Position numbers and translations under genes: made by a program
Shown here: in pieces, positions 45,313 to 55,071 of the stretch
Position numbering within the stretch: the stretch's first letter is position 1
Layout of the letters: each line of letters starts with the position of its first letter
From: Neobacillus sp. FSL H8-0543
GTDB taxonomy: Bacteria > Bacillota > Bacilli > Bacillales > Cytobacillaceae
NCBI RefSeq assembly: GCF_038592905.1
Contig: NZ_CP151943.1
Span: 4,972,501 to 5,036,500 of the forward strand
DNA length: 64,000 nt
Reading direction: 5' to 3'
Notes under the pieces: model-generated
What the model saw: only the letters and a program-made list of their open reading frames with translations
The model's database searches: none
What the model was told of the DNA's origin: nothing

Positions 45313-46323
45313 ATGGAGACGATAAACAAAAAAGAGTTCTCATTTAAGAAGTTTTTCCTTCAGTGGGAATGGATGCTGATTTTGTTATTTATCGTGGTGA
45401 ACATTATTAATATAAGTTTATCTCCTTACTATTGGGATTTTAATAATTTGCGAGACGCAACGATGACGTTTCTTGATAAAGCATTCATTGTATTTCCAAT
45501 GGTATTGATTATGATCTTACGAGATATTGATATTTCGGTCGCATCTATTGTCGCCTTGGCATCAGTTATCATGGCTCATTTATATACATTAGGGGTACCG
45601 ATGGAAATTGCGGTGGTGATTTGTCTTACTGTTGGTGCAATTTGTGGGCTGATAAACGGATTGCTGATTGTGAAGTTCAAGGAATTATCGGCCGTCATTG
45701 TTACACTGGCAACGATGATTATTTATCGGGGGATCGCCTATATCATCCTTGAGGACCAATCTGCCGGCTCCTTTCCGGAATGGTTTGGCTTCTTCGGTTG
45801 GGGATATGTCTTTGGTATTCCATTCATCCTCATCGCCTTTGTTGTATTAGCCGTCTGTTTTGGGCTGGTACTGCACATAACAACCTTTGGAAGAAGAGTC
45901 TATGCGATAGGTAACAACCCGACTGCATCCCGCTTTTCAGGGGTCCAGGTAGATAAAATCAAAATTATCGTGTTTACGCTTGCAGGTTTAATGGCAGCGA
46001 TTACAGCCCTGTTTTTAACATCAAGAATGGGCAGTACCAGACCAAACATAGCACAGGGTTATGAACTGGATGTAATTGCGATGGTCGTCTTAGGTGGAAT
46101 TAGCACAGCAGGCGGAAAAGGAAAAATGCTGGGGGCGATTATTGCCGTTTTCCTAATCGGCTACTTGCGATATGGGCTGGGATTAATTAATATCCCTGCA
46201 CAAGTTCTCATGATTATCATTGGGTTGCTTCTCGTCATGGCCGTAATGATTCCGAATCTGAAGCCGAAAGTCAAGGCAAAAACGAAGCAAGTGAAGAACG
46301 CATCCCGGCAAATAGCGGGTTAA
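45313..46323 (+). CDS. rhaQ: Rhamnose ABC transporter permease 2
   Basis: 336 residues, a paralogue of the preceding permease. MILRDIDISVASIVALASV replaces the ITRGIDLS motif, and GRRVYAIGNNPTASRFSGVQV and VVLGGISTAGGKGKMLG are conserved. A lysine-rich tail follows the last helix. The ribosome site (AGGAGGAAAA) lies in the end of rhaP. The gap to rhaS copy 2 is 80 bp with no terminator. Confidence 0.9.
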   Translation: METINKKEFSFKKFFLQWEWMLILLFIVVNIINISLSPYYWDFNNLRDATMTFLDKAFIVFPMVLIMILRDIDISVASIVALASVIMAHLYTLGVPMEIAVVICLTVGAICGLINGLLIVKFKELSAVIVTLATMIIYRGIAYIILEDQSAGSFPEWFGFFGWGYVFGIPFILIAFVVLAVCFGLVLHITTFGRRVYAIGNNPTASRFSGVQVDKIKIIVFTLAGLMAAITALFLTSRMGSTRPNIAQGYELDVIAMVVLGGISTAGGKGKMLGAIIAVFLIGYLRYGLGLINIPAQVLMIIIGLLLVMAVMIPNLKPKVKAKTKQVKNASRQIAG

Positions 46324-46403
46324 ACGATGAAATTCGTCATACTAAACAGTCAACCAGACTGTTTCTGTATATAAAAAAACAAATAACAAGGGGAGATAAA
46401 AAG

Positions 46404-47450
46404 ATGAAAAAGCTGCTTATGGTTTTTGTATCAATCTTCATGGTTTTTTCAGTGCTCGCAGCATGCAGCCAAGGCTCACCAAGCAGCGGCGGTGAGAAGA
46501 GCGGCGAAAGCAAGGATGGCAAAAAACGATTCGCCATTGTTTTCAAAAATACAGGGAATCCATATGGCGAAAAGATGATGGAAGGCTTCAAAAAGGCAAT
46601 TGAAGCGCAGGGGCATGAAGCAATTCTGAAAGCGCCGGACCAGCCTACGGCTGAAGCGCAGATCCAAATGATTGAAGAATTAATTTCCCAAAAAGTAGAC
46701 AGTATCGCGATTGCGGGAAATGATCCGGATGCTCTCGAGCCTGCTTTGAAAAAGGCAATGGACCAAGGTATCAAGGTACTTTCACTAGACTCTGCGGTTA
46801 ACACGAAAAGCCGTATCGTACACATCAACCAGGCAGACCCTGAAAGAATTGGCCGCGTCCAAATCGAAGCCATTTCTGAAATGATTGGCGGCAAAGGTCA
46901 AATCGCCGTTCTTAGTGCCACTTCCCAGGCAACCAACCAAAACACTTGGATTGAGTGGATGAAGAAAGAACTCGAAGATCCTAAATACAAGGATATCGAG
47001 CTTGTAAAGGTCGCATATGGAGATGACCTCCGTGATAAGAGTGTTTCTGAAACGGAAGCTCTATTAAAATCTTATCCTGATCTAAAAGGGATTATTGCTC
47101 CAACCACTGTTGGTATTGCTGCGGCAGGTAAAGTGTTAACAGACAAAGGGTTAAAAGACAAGGTGCACTTAACAGGCCTGGGATTGCCAAGTGAAATGGC
47201 CGAGTATATCGAGTCCGGAGTTTCCGATTGGATGTATTTATGGAATCCTATTGATGTTGGATACCTGGCAGGCTACGCTGCTGACAGATTAGTGAGCGGC
47301 AAAATCACGGGCAAAGTCGGCGAAAAATTCTCTGTCGGTGACCTTGGCGAGAAAGAAGTCGTTGCTGACGGCGACGGCGCACAGATCATGCTCGGCGACC
47401 CATTCAAATTTGACAAGAGCAATATTGCTGAGTGGAAGGAAGTTTACTAA
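46404..47450 (+). CDS. rhaS: Rhamnose ABC transporter substrate-binding lipoprotein, copy 2
   Basis: 348 residues, with AAGGGGAG before the ATG and lipobox SVLAAC (Cys21). The mature protein closely matches copy 1 at 27139; most changes are in the signal peptide, the linker after it, and a few later positions (for example DKVHL for GEVKL, VSDWMY for VCDWMY). This copy lies in the transporter operon and is the expected main binding protein for L-rhamnose uptake. A strong terminator follows. Confidence 0.92.
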   Translation: MKKLLMVFVSIFMVFSVLAACSQGSPSSGGEKSGESKDGKKRFAIVFKNTGNPYGEKMMEGFKKAIEAQGHEAILKAPDQPTAEAQIQMIEELISQKVDSIAIAGNDPDALEPALKKAMDQGIKVLSLDSAVNTKSRIVHINQADPERIGRVQIEAISEMIGGKGQIAVLSATSQATNQNTWIEWMKKELEDPKYKDIELVKVAYGDDLRDKSVSETEALLKSYPDLKGIIAPTTVGIAAAGKVLTDKGLKDKVHLTGLGLPSEMAEYIESGVSDWMYLWNPIDVGYLAGYAADRLVSGKITGKVGEKFSVGDLGEKEVVADGDGAQIMLGDPFKFDKSNIAEWKEVY

Positions 47451-47480
47451 GACAGAACGTAACAGCATAAGGACAAGGAA

Positions 47481-47528
47481 AATAACCGAACCAATTAAAA
47501 TATATATAAGAGGTTCGGTTATTTTTTG
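47481..47528 (+). terminator. Terminator after rhaS copy 2
   Basis: AATAACCGAACC (47481-47492) and GGTTCGGTTATT (47512-47523) form a 12-bp stem, followed by TTTT. Confidence 0.85.
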
Positions 47529-47631
47529 GACACTATTATTGGAGCATTTATCCTAAGGGGATTTAACCAGAATCAATAAAACAAGTGTAAAGTGGTTGGG
47601 TTGACGAAGGAACAGGAGGTAAGGGGAAGAA

Positions 47632-50600
47632 ATGTTTATAAACAAAGCATTTAAGGGAACGAAAAAAAGAATGATAGCGATTGCTCTTACATCAATGCTT
47701 GTACTATCCTCATTCCCTGGTATCAATGGAACAAATAGTGTAAAGGCTGAAACGAACAAGGCACCGGGTGCTCCGACTGGCCTGCTTACGGATCTTCTGC
47801 CTGCTCCATTGGCCGTTGAGGATTTAACTAATCCAAAATTTAGTTGGGAAGTAAATGATGAGAACAGGGGAGAAAAACAAACGGCTTACCAGATACGGGT
47901 AGATACAGATCCTAACAAACTATTATCGGATGACTCTGTTGTATGGGACTCAGGTAAAGTTGCTTCGGGAAAATCATCAAATGTTCCTTATGATGGTCCA
48001 ACCCTTAAACCTGCTACTCGATATTACTGGACGGTAAAAACATGGGATAAGGATGATCAAGCAGGTCCGTTTTCACATCCTGGAATGTTTGGAACGGGGT
48101 TAAAGGATGAATGGACAGGGTCTTCCATTTGGCAAAACCCGAATGAATATGGAAGCTGGGATAATTATACGATTGAAGTTGATATAACTATTGAAAGTAA
48201 TGCTGCAGGAATAAAATTCAGGGCGAAGGACAATAACAATTCCTATATGTGGCAATTCAGCGCTCAAAAGCAGGCTCTTGCCCCGCATGTTAAAAATGCC
48301 GGCACATGGAGAGAAATTACGCAGATCGCTTACCCTTTTAAAATTGGAGTGCAATACCACATCAAAATTGTCGCAAATGGAAATGAAATTACTACATTTG
48401 TTAATGACTCAAAAATAGATACACGAAGCCTTTCCGACCACATGACTGGTTCGATTGGTTTTCGTCACGGCAGTACAGAAAGTGCTTTTTACGATAATGT
48501 GACAGTCACATCAGATAAAAATAAGGTCCTCTACCATGCAGATTTTTCATCTGGTGAAGCAATTGGCTGCGGATCTGTTAGAGATGGAAAATTATATGTC
48601 GGAAGAAGTGCTGAATGTTTAATCGGCGCATCCGATAACATGGCTTTTTTCAGAAAGAATTTCACCTTGGAGGATAAAGACATCTCCAGTGCAACCGCGT
48701 ATGTGACAGGGCAATCTCCAAGCCCTGCGAGACAATATGTTTACAAGCTTTTTGTGAATGGTGAGTTTGTTGGTGTTGGTCCTGTTGAGGGATATAACGG
48801 ACAGCTTTTTTATAATGCATATGATGTTACCGGCTTGTTAAAGAAAGGGAAAGAAAATGCTGTCGGAGCGATTGCCTATACGCAACAGGATAAACGGTTC
48901 CTAGCCGAGCTGCATGTTACCTATGTAGATGGCAGCAAACAGGTTATCAAAACAGATAACACATGGGAATCTCTGAATGCCCATCAAGCAATTCGGGATG
49001 GTGGGAATGCAGGTACAGGTTATTATTATGCGCCATCTGAATATATAAACTCAATTGAATACCCGCATGGATTTAGCAAACCAGACTTTGACAGCAGTTC
49101 GTGGTCCAAAGTCCTCGTTAAAGCCGTAATTCCTAAAGGACAATTGACCGGCCAGCCGTCACAGAATCTCGAAGAAGTGGTGGTAACTCCCCAGAAGGTC
49201 GTTGATAAGGGGAATGGAAGATATTTTATTGACTTTGGCCACTCTGTAACTGGAGGTATCAAACTAGCAATAAATTCTTCAACAGAAAAGGAAGTGGAAA
49301 TCCGTTTAGGTGAAGAGCTTTCTGCTCCTGAAACCGTTCGTTATAATATGCGGACCGGCAATAATTACCGAGAAATCTGGAATCTGAAGCCAGGCGAACA
49401 AACCTTGCAGCATTGGGGATACCGCGTGTTCCGCTATGCTGAAATTTATGGGCTGCATGAAGGTTTGACAAACGTGGAAGAAATCGTTTCAGCGGTTGCT
49501 CTCCGTTATCCATTTAACGAAGAAGCATCAGAGTTTGCATCATCCGACCAAACGCTTAATACAGTATGGGAGTTCTCAAAAAATTCTATTCGTGATTTAA
49601 ACTTTGACCTGTACTATGACTCTACCACTAGGGAACGAAGAGCCTATGAAGCGGATGCCTATATTCAACAGCTTTCCCATTATGCATTAGATCGAGAATT
49701 TGCACTTGCAAGGATTTCTCATGAATATCTTTATGACCATGAAACATGGCCGACAGAATGGAAACAGATATCGATTATGGCTGCATGGCAGGATTATTTG
49801 TATACCGGTGATAAAACTTCTTTAGAAAAAAATTATGAGGTATTGAAATCAAAGGCTTATGACCGATTTATGACAGCTGAAGGACTTCTAAAAAAATCGA
49901 CCGTCAATGATATTGTAGACTGGCCAGATACTATGCGTGACGGCTATCAATTTACCGAAGTAAACACGGTAATTAATGCCTATAATTACCGGGACATGGT
50001 TGACTTGGCAAATATCGCACAGGTGTTGAATAAATCAGAGGATGTCAAAAAATACAAAGAACTTGCGTCAACACAAAAGGAAGCGATTAATAAACAACTA
50101 TTTGACTCAAGTGTCAATCGGTTCCGCGATGGTCTGGGAGTGAATCATTATGCTTCGCATGCCAACTTCTTCCCAGTTGCATTAGGAGCGGCAACTGACG
50201 AGAATGCCAAATTGGCTAGCGAGTATATTGCGAGCCGCGGAATGGTTCCAAGTGTGTATGGTGCACCATTTTTACTAGAGTCACTTTTCCAAAATAATCA
50301 AGAAAGCAAAGCCATCGATTTATTAACTTCTCATGAGAAAAACAGCTGGATGAACATGATTAAATTGGGTGCTGGTTCGACAATGGAAGCCTGGGACCCT
50401 AGCCAGAAACCAAACCTGACCTATTCCCATCCATGGGCCGCATCACCAGCTTATATCATCCCGCGTGAAATGTTTGGGATTGTTCCAGTTCTTCCGGCGT
50501 TTGAAAAATTTGAAGTCAAACCAAGGCCAGGACAAATCGGTTCTGCAGAGATTAAAGTTCCAACAATTAAAGGTAAAGTTGAAGCTTCCTTTACACAATC

Positions 50601-50919
50601 AGAAGACAAATTTGAATTAACAGTAAGCGTACCTGCTAATACGACGGCGATTGTTTCTGTACCGGCGGCCAATAAATCGGAAGTATCGGTGGATGGAGAA
50701 GTCAAATATCTTGATGAGAACAATCGTTATATTGTTTATGAGGTGGGTTCTGGTAAGTATAACTTTGTAGTCAATAAAGAGAATGTCATTCCTTTTGCTC
50801 CTGACAACGTAACTGTTGAACCTGGAACAAAAGAAATTAGCAATATTCTAAAGTGGAAAGATAATTCCAACTATGAAAAAGGCTTTCTGATAGAGAGGAA
50901 TGAAGGGGAGAATGGATAG
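47632..50919 (+). CDS. GH78-type rhamnosidase, 5' part of a frameshifted gene
   Basis: 1095 residues with AAGGGGA before the ATG. A signal peptide (TSMLVLSSFPGINGTNSVKA) leads to the Ig-like rhamnosidase N-domain (LTNPKFSWEVNDENRGEKQTAY). A LamG/concanavalin-like insert follows (WDNYTIEVDITIESNAAGIKF), then a lectin-like domain and the six-hairpin catalytic part with STTRERRAYEADAY (Glu668) and STMEAWDP (Glu919). The reading ends at TAG 50917 inside a fibronectin type III domain (LKWKDNSNYEKGFLIERNEG). The missing half of that domain and the rest of the protein continue in the -1 frame from 50904. The catalytic region is intact, so a shortened enzyme could still be made and secreted. Confidence 0.82.
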   Translation: MFINKAFKGTKKRMIAIALTSMLVLSSFPGINGTNSVKAETNKAPGAPTGLLTDLLPAPLAVEDLTNPKFSWEVNDENRGEKQTAYQIRVDTDPNKLLSDDSVVWDSGKVASGKSSNVPYDGPTLKPATRYYWTVKTWDKDDQAGPFSHPGMFGTGLKDEWTGSSIWQNPNEYGSWDNYTIEVDITIESNAAGIKFRAKDNNNSYMWQFSAQKQALAPHVKNAGTWREITQIAYPFKIGVQYHIKIVANGNEITTFVNDSKIDTRSLSDHMTGSIGFRHGSTESAFYDNVTVTSDKNKVLYHADFSSGEAIGCGSVRDGKLYVGRSAECLIGASDNMAFFRKNFTLEDKDISSATAYVTGQSPSPARQYVYKLFVNGEFVGVGPVEGYNGQLFYNAYDVTGLLKKGKENAVGAIAYTQQDKRFLAELHVTYVDGSKQVIKTDNTWESLNAHQAIRDGGNAGTGYYYAPSEYINSIEYPHGFSKPDFDSSSWSKVLVKAVIPKGQLTGQPSQNLEEVVVTPQKVVDKGNGRYFIDFGHSVTGGIKLAINSSTEKEVEIRLGEELSAPETVRYNMRTGNNYREIWNLKPGEQTLQHWGYRVFRYAEIYGLHEGLTNVEEIVSAVALRYPFNEEASEFASSDQTLNTVWEFSKNSIRDLNFDLYYDSTTRERRAYEADAYIQQLSHYALDREFALARISHEYLYDHETWPTEWKQISIMAAWQDYLYTGDKTSLEKNYEVLKSKAYDRFMTAEGLLKKSTVNDIVDWPDTMRDGYQFTEVNTVINAYNYRDMVDLANIAQVLNKSEDVKKYKELASTQKEAINKQLFDSSVNRFRDGLGVNHYASHANFFPVALGAATDENAKLASEYIASRGMVPSVYGAPFLLESLFQNNQESKAIDLLTSHEKNSWMNMIKLGAGSTMEAWDPSQKPNLTYSHPWAASPAYIIPREMFGIVPVLPAFEKFEVKPRPGQIGSAEIKVPTIKGKVEASFTQSEDKFELTVSVPANTTAIVSVPAANKSEVSVDGEVKYLDENNRYIVYEVGSGKYNFVVNKENVIPFAPDNVTVEPGTKEISNILKWKDNSNYEKGFLIERNEGENG

Positions 50920-52013
50920 AAGTCGACTCTGTTTCTGCAAATGTTACAACCTACACAGATAAAAATGTAATACATGAAAAACAGTATTTTTATAGAGTTA
51001 CTGCTTTTAATGATAATAGCAGCAATCCAAGTAGTATCGTTTCGATTTTCGCTGTAGATATTCGTAATGTGGCTTATAAAAAAACTGTGACCGCAACGAA
51101 AGAGGAAGGCGGGAATGAAGTACCAGGAATTGTTGATGGAAATCCAAATACACGCTGGGCGGCAGAAGGCATGCCGCAAACAGTAATAGTTGATTTGGAA
51201 GATGTGTATTCAATTAACGAAGTGGGTCTGACACCTTATCAGAATCGTGCTTATCAGTATAAAGTCGAAACCTCTTTAGACGGGAAGGATTATACCTTTG
51301 TGGTTGATCGTACGGGTAATACAGATGGGGCATCATTCTTGAAAGATGAATTCCCAACGGTCAATGCACGCTATGTAAAGCTTACTGCCACAGGAGCACA
51401 TGGCTATACAGGTGGATGGGTTAGTTTTCATGAGTTTAGGATATATGGAACAAAATTTGAGCTGGATAAAGTAACGTTAAAGGCTGCTTCACAGACTGTC
51501 CTGCCAGAAGAGCATGTTTCCTTATCACTAACTGGTGTAATGACGGATAAGAAAGAAGCTGATCTTTCCAACGCAACAGTCAAATTTGAATCAAGTCAGC
51601 CGGAAGTAGTCTCGTTTAGTAAAGACGGGAAAATAATAATTGCTGATTATGTTAAAGATGTACGTTCATTTGATGTATGGGCTACTGTTGTCCTTGATGA
51701 AAAAGAGGTAAAATCTGAAGCAATTTCTATTACCATTCATCCGACAATTGAACATACCCAACAACTTCTAAGCAACTATGAAAATTCAAAGATGGTAAAA
51801 GGACCGTTAGTTCCACAGCTTAGGAATTCATTACAGCAAGCATTGCATCATAAAGAGAAAGGTCATCTTGATCAAGAGATCCATCATCTCAGTAATTTTA
51901 TAAAACACATCAGTAATGAGTCTTTGAAAGAATACGTGACACCAGAAGCAAAAGATGTGTTACTTCAAGATGTTCAAAAACTAATTTTAATTCTTAAGGG
52001 TGAAGAAAATTAA
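50904..52013 (+). pseudogene. 3' part of the frameshifted GH78-type gene
   Basis: This frame is open from 50904 to the TAA at 52013 and continues the fibronectin domain as EWIEVDSVSANVTTYTD, then YFYRVTAFND. An F5/8 type C domain follows (KKTVTATKEEGGNEVPGIVDG to HEFRIYGTKF), then a bacterial Ig-like domain and a helical C-terminus. The only ATG near the start of it is internal (51069) and has no ribosome site, so independent translation is unlikely. The two frames join if two bases of GGGGAGAATGG are removed or one base is added. The join could be a natural mutation, a sequence error or a programmed -1 shift. Confidence 0.8.
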
Positions 52014-52028
52014 ATTTTCCGGGTAATT

Positions 52029-52064
52029 CCTAACTCAGTGTACCTCACTGAGTTAGGATTTTTT
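52029..52064 (+). terminator. Terminator after the fourth rhamnosidase
   Basis: CCTAACTCAGTG (52029-52040) and CACTGAGTTAGG (52046-52057) form a perfect 12-bp stem followed by ATTTTTTG. Confidence 0.92.
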
Positions 52065-52180
52065 GAGATTATTATGCTCAAATAAGGACAATAAACTTGT
52101 CAGCTCAGGATATAGGAGAAACGTAATTTCCTAGAAAAATAGAGTTTTCAGTAAGCGTTTCAAATGGGAAGGTGATGCGT

Positions 52181-53599
52181 ATGACAAAATACAGTATAGC
52201 CGTTGATATCGGCGCTTCCAGCGGCCGCCTTATTCTCGGATACCTCGAAAATGAATTTTTAAAGCTAGAGGAGATTCACCGGTTCGAAAACAAAATTGTC
52301 AAAAAAGGTAACTTCTTTTGCTGGGAGGCCGATAAGCTGTTTCAAGAAATCATCAATGGACTAAAGAAATGCAGGGAACAGGGCATTAAGCCTGACAGCA
52401 TCGGGATTGATACCTGGGCTGTTGACTTTGTGCTCTTGGACGAAAACGACCAGCCCTTAACAGAAGCAGTGGCCTATCGCGACCCACGGACCGATGGGAT
52501 GATGGAAGAAGTCTTCAAGCTGTTTTCCAAGGAAAGACTTTATCTCGAAACAGGTATTCAGTTCCAAAAATTTAATACCATCTATCAACTTTATTCTATT
52601 AAAAAGAACAATCCGGACATTTTTAAAAAAGCCAAATCGTTCCTGATGATCCCTGACTACTTCAATTTCTTATTAACGGGAAAGAAAGCAAACGAGTATA
52701 CAAATGCCACTTCCACACAACTGGTGAATGCTTTTACGAAAAAGTGGGATCGGCCATTATTAGATATCCTTGGAATCAACAAAGAAATGTTCCATGAGAT
52801 AAAAACACCAAGAACGGTTCTTGGCACGTTAAGGGAAGAGCTCGTCTCCGAACTGGGGTTTAATCTGGAGGTTATCCTGCCAGCCACCCATGATACGGGT
52901 TCCGCCGTTATTGCGGTCCCGGAGCAGGATGAAACCATCTATATCAGCTCCGGTACTTGGTCCTTAATTGGAACAGAAAACTATTTTCCCATTTGTGTGA
53001 CCAAGGCATTGGAATACAATTTTACGAATGAAGGCGGAATCGATTACCAATACCGCTTCCTAAAGAATATCATGGGCCTTTGGATGATTCAGGAAGTGAA
53101 GCGTATGTACAATGATGAATATTCGTTTGCCAGGCTGGTGGAATTAGCCAAGGAAGCAAAGGATTTCAAAGCCATTGTGAATGTGAATGATGACCGGTTC
53201 CTAAAACCGGATCATATGATAGAAGCTATTCAGAATTATTGTATCCAAACGGGACAGCCAGTCCCAAGTACTCCTGGTGAGGTAGCCAAATGTGTATTTG
53301 ATAGTTTGGCAGTAAGCTATCAGGAAGCCATTAGCCAAATCGAAGAAATTTTTGAAAAGAAATTTGAAAAAATCAATGTCATCGGCGGCGGCTGCCAAAA
53401 CGAAATATTGAACCAGCTTATCGCAGATGTAACCCATAAAGAGGTATATGCGGGACCTGTTGAGGCGACCGCAATCGGCAACATTGCGGCTCAATTAATG
53501 GCTCTGGGGGAAATAAAGGATGTAAAGGAAGCACGCGCCATTATCAACCATTCATTTGAAGTAAAAAAATATACACCATCCCATAAAGTAGTCAGTTAA
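52181..53599 (+). CDS. rhaB: L-rhamnulokinase
   Basis: 472 residues from the ATG at 52181 (GGGAAGG 8 nt upstream; GTG 52172 and ATG 52175 overlap that site). FGGY-family kinase with the phosphate-binding start SIAVDIGASSGRLILGYL, the rhamnulokinase hallmark LEEIHRFENKIV followed by FFCWEADKLFQEI, GIDTWAVDFVLLD, the ATP site YISSGTWSLIGTE and GGGCQNEILNQLIADV. It phosphorylates L-rhamnulose at O1 with ATP. rhaA follows after 21 bp. Upstream lie a terminator and about 115 bp with no clear copy of either operator type. Confidence 0.95.
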   Translation: MTKYSIAVDIGASSGRLILGYLENEFLKLEEIHRFENKIVKKGNFFCWEADKLFQEIINGLKKCREQGIKPDSIGIDTWAVDFVLLDENDQPLTEAVAYRDPRTDGMMEEVFKLFSKERLYLETGIQFQKFNTIYQLYSIKKNNPDIFKKAKSFLMIPDYFNFLLTGKKANEYTNATSTQLVNAFTKKWDRPLLDILGINKEMFHEIKTPRTVLGTLREELVSELGFNLEVILPATHDTGSAVIAVPEQDETIYISSGTWSLIGTENYFPICVTKALEYNFTNEGGIDYQYRFLKNIMGLWMIQEVKRMYNDEYSFARLVELAKEAKDFKAIVNVNDDRFLKPDHMIEAIQNYCIQTGQPVPSTPGEVAKCVFDSLAVSYQEAISQIEEIFEKKFEKINVIGGGCQNEILNQLIADVTHKEVYAGPVEATAIGNIAAQLMALGEIKDVKEARAIINHSFEVKKYTPSHKVVS

Positions 53600-53620
53600 A
53601 TATAGAAAGGAAGAAGGAAA

Positions 53621-54874
53621 TTGTCCATTAAAGAAAACTATGAACTTGCCAAACAAGCTTATGCCAAATGGGGAGTCGACGTTGATGGAGTGTTGGAAAA
53701 ACTAAAAAATATCCCTATTTCGATTCATTGCTGGCAAGGTGATGATATTGGGGGATTTGAAGTAAACCAAAACAAATTATCTGGCGGTATTGACGTAACC
53801 GGTAACTATCCTGGAAAAGCCAGCACTCCTGAAGAGTTAAGAAGCGACTTAGAAAAAGCACTTTCATTAATTCCAGGCAAGCACCGTGTTAACCTTCATG
53901 CCATTTATGCAGAAACAAATGGAGAAGTGGTCGAAAGAGATCAACTGGAACCGAAGAATTTTGAAAATTGGGTAAAATGGGCAAAGGAACATGGACTAGG
54001 GTTAGATTACAATCCAACCCTATTCTCTCATCCAAAAGCAGCCGATGGTTTGACACTTTCCCATCCAAACGAAGAGATTCGGGAATTCTGGATTAATCAC
54101 TGCATCGGCAGCCGTAAAATTGGCGAATACTTTGGAAAGGAGCTAGGAACACCTGCGTTAACGAACATTTGGATACCAGATGGCTATAAGGATATTCCAA
54201 GTGACCGCTTAACTCCCAGAAAAAGATTAAAGGAATCATTGGATAAGATATTTGCCGTGGAAATTGACGATAAATATAATCTGGATGCAGTGGAAAGCAA
54301 ACTATTCGGTATTGGCTCCGAAGCATATGTGGTTGGTTCTCATGAATTCTATTTAAACTATGCGATGAAAAATAACAAATTGTGCTTGCTTGATACGGGC
54401 CACTATCATCCAACAGAAACGGTTTCGAATAAAATATCTTCCATGCTGCTGTTTAGCGACAAGGTTGCCCTGCATGTTTCGAGACCGGTTCGTTGGGATA
54501 GTGACCATGTCGTCATTCTCGATGATGAATTGAGAGAAATTGCACATGAGATCGTCCGCAATGATGCGCTTGATCGTGTCATCATTGGCCTTGATTTCTT
54601 TGATGCCAGCATCAACCGTGTGGCAGCCTGGACAATTGGAACAAGAAACATAATTAAAGCCCTGCTTTATGCGATGCTGGTGCCAAATGAACACTTAAAG
54701 CAACTTCAAGAAGAAGGCAACTTTACCGAAAGATTAGCCTTAATGGAAGAATTCAAAACCTACCCATTTGGGGCCGCATGGGATTACTATTGCGAAAAAA
54801 TGGGTGTTCCAGTAAGAGAATCTTGGTTAGAAGAAGTAAAGGCATATGAACAAGAGGTTTTATCAAAACGATAA
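53621..54874 (+). CDS. rhaA: L-rhamnose isomerase
   Basis: 417 residues starting at TTG 53621, preceded by AAGGAAGAAGG; no ATG is suitably placed. The sequence follows the RhaA family throughout: [15 protein letters not shown] near residue 30, [41 protein letters not shown] and [14 protein letters not shown]. The conserved His, Asp and Glu residues bind the two divalent metals. Converts L-rhamnose to L-rhamnulose. Co-transcribed with rhaB and followed by a terminator. Confidence 0.96.
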   Translation: MSIKENYELAKQAYAKWGVDVDGVLEKLKNIPISIHCWQGDDIGGFEVNQNKLSGGIDVTGNYPGKASTPEELRSDLEKALSLIPGKHRVNLHAIYAETNGEVVERDQLEPKNFENWVKWAKEHGLGLDYNPTLFSHPKAADGLTLSHPNEEIREFWINHCIGSRKIGEYFGKELGTPALTNIWIPDGYKDIPSDRLTPRKRLKESLDKIFAVEIDDKYNLDAVESKLFGIGSEAYVVGSHEFYLNYAMKNNKLCLLDTGHYHPTETVSNKISSMLLFSDKVALHVSRPVRWDSDHVVILDDELREIAHEIVRNDALDRVIIGLDFFDASINRVAAWTIGTRNIIKALLYAMLVPNEHLKQLQEEGNFTERLALMEEFKTYPFGAAWDYYCEKMGVPVRESWLEEVKAYEQEVLSKR

Positions 54875-54887
54875 AGTGAAATAAGCA

Positions 54888-54942
54888 AAGGCAGACTTCA
54901 GAAAGGACATGAAAGTGTTCCTTAAGAGTCTGCCTTTTTTTA
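54888..54942 (+). terminator. Terminator after rhaBA
   Basis: AAAGGCAGACT and AGTCTGCCTTT close a stem with an inner hairpin (AAGGA/TTCCTT), followed by TTTT. Confidence 0.88.
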
Positions 54943-55002
54943 TGGAATATGTTTGTTTTTCAAAAATTGTGTTATATTTATATTGGAAACAGACGAAAAA
55001 GT

Positions 55003-55040
55003 AAATATAAATAAACCTAAATAAATATAAATAAACATAA
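55003..55040. promoter_or_regulatory. Tandem AAATAAAC boxes before the DeoR-family gene
   Basis: Two 20-bp units follow each other, with AAATATAAATAAACCTAA and ATAAATATAAATAAACATAA as their cores. Each contains AAATAAAC, the core of the 15-mer at the rhaEW and rhaD promoters. The boxes lie 32 bp before the start codon, a place suited to autoregulation. Confidence 0.55.
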
Positions 55041-55071
55041 TGGGTAGTGGATTCTGAAAGGGGATTTTCAA

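Noticed and set aside
50904..50919. Programmed -1 ribosomal frameshift in the fourth rhamnosidase
   Set aside because: No heptameric slippery sequence or clear downstream pseudoknot is visible; a small indel or sequence error is simpler.
52090..52105. ACAATAAACTTG before rhaB as a DeoR-type operator
   Set aside because: Only AATAAAC matches and there is no second box; in AT-rich DNA this is expected by chance.
52150..52170. cre-like sequence AGTAAGCGTTTCAA before rhaB
   Set aside because: Three defined positions of the consensus are wrong, so I do not list it as a site.
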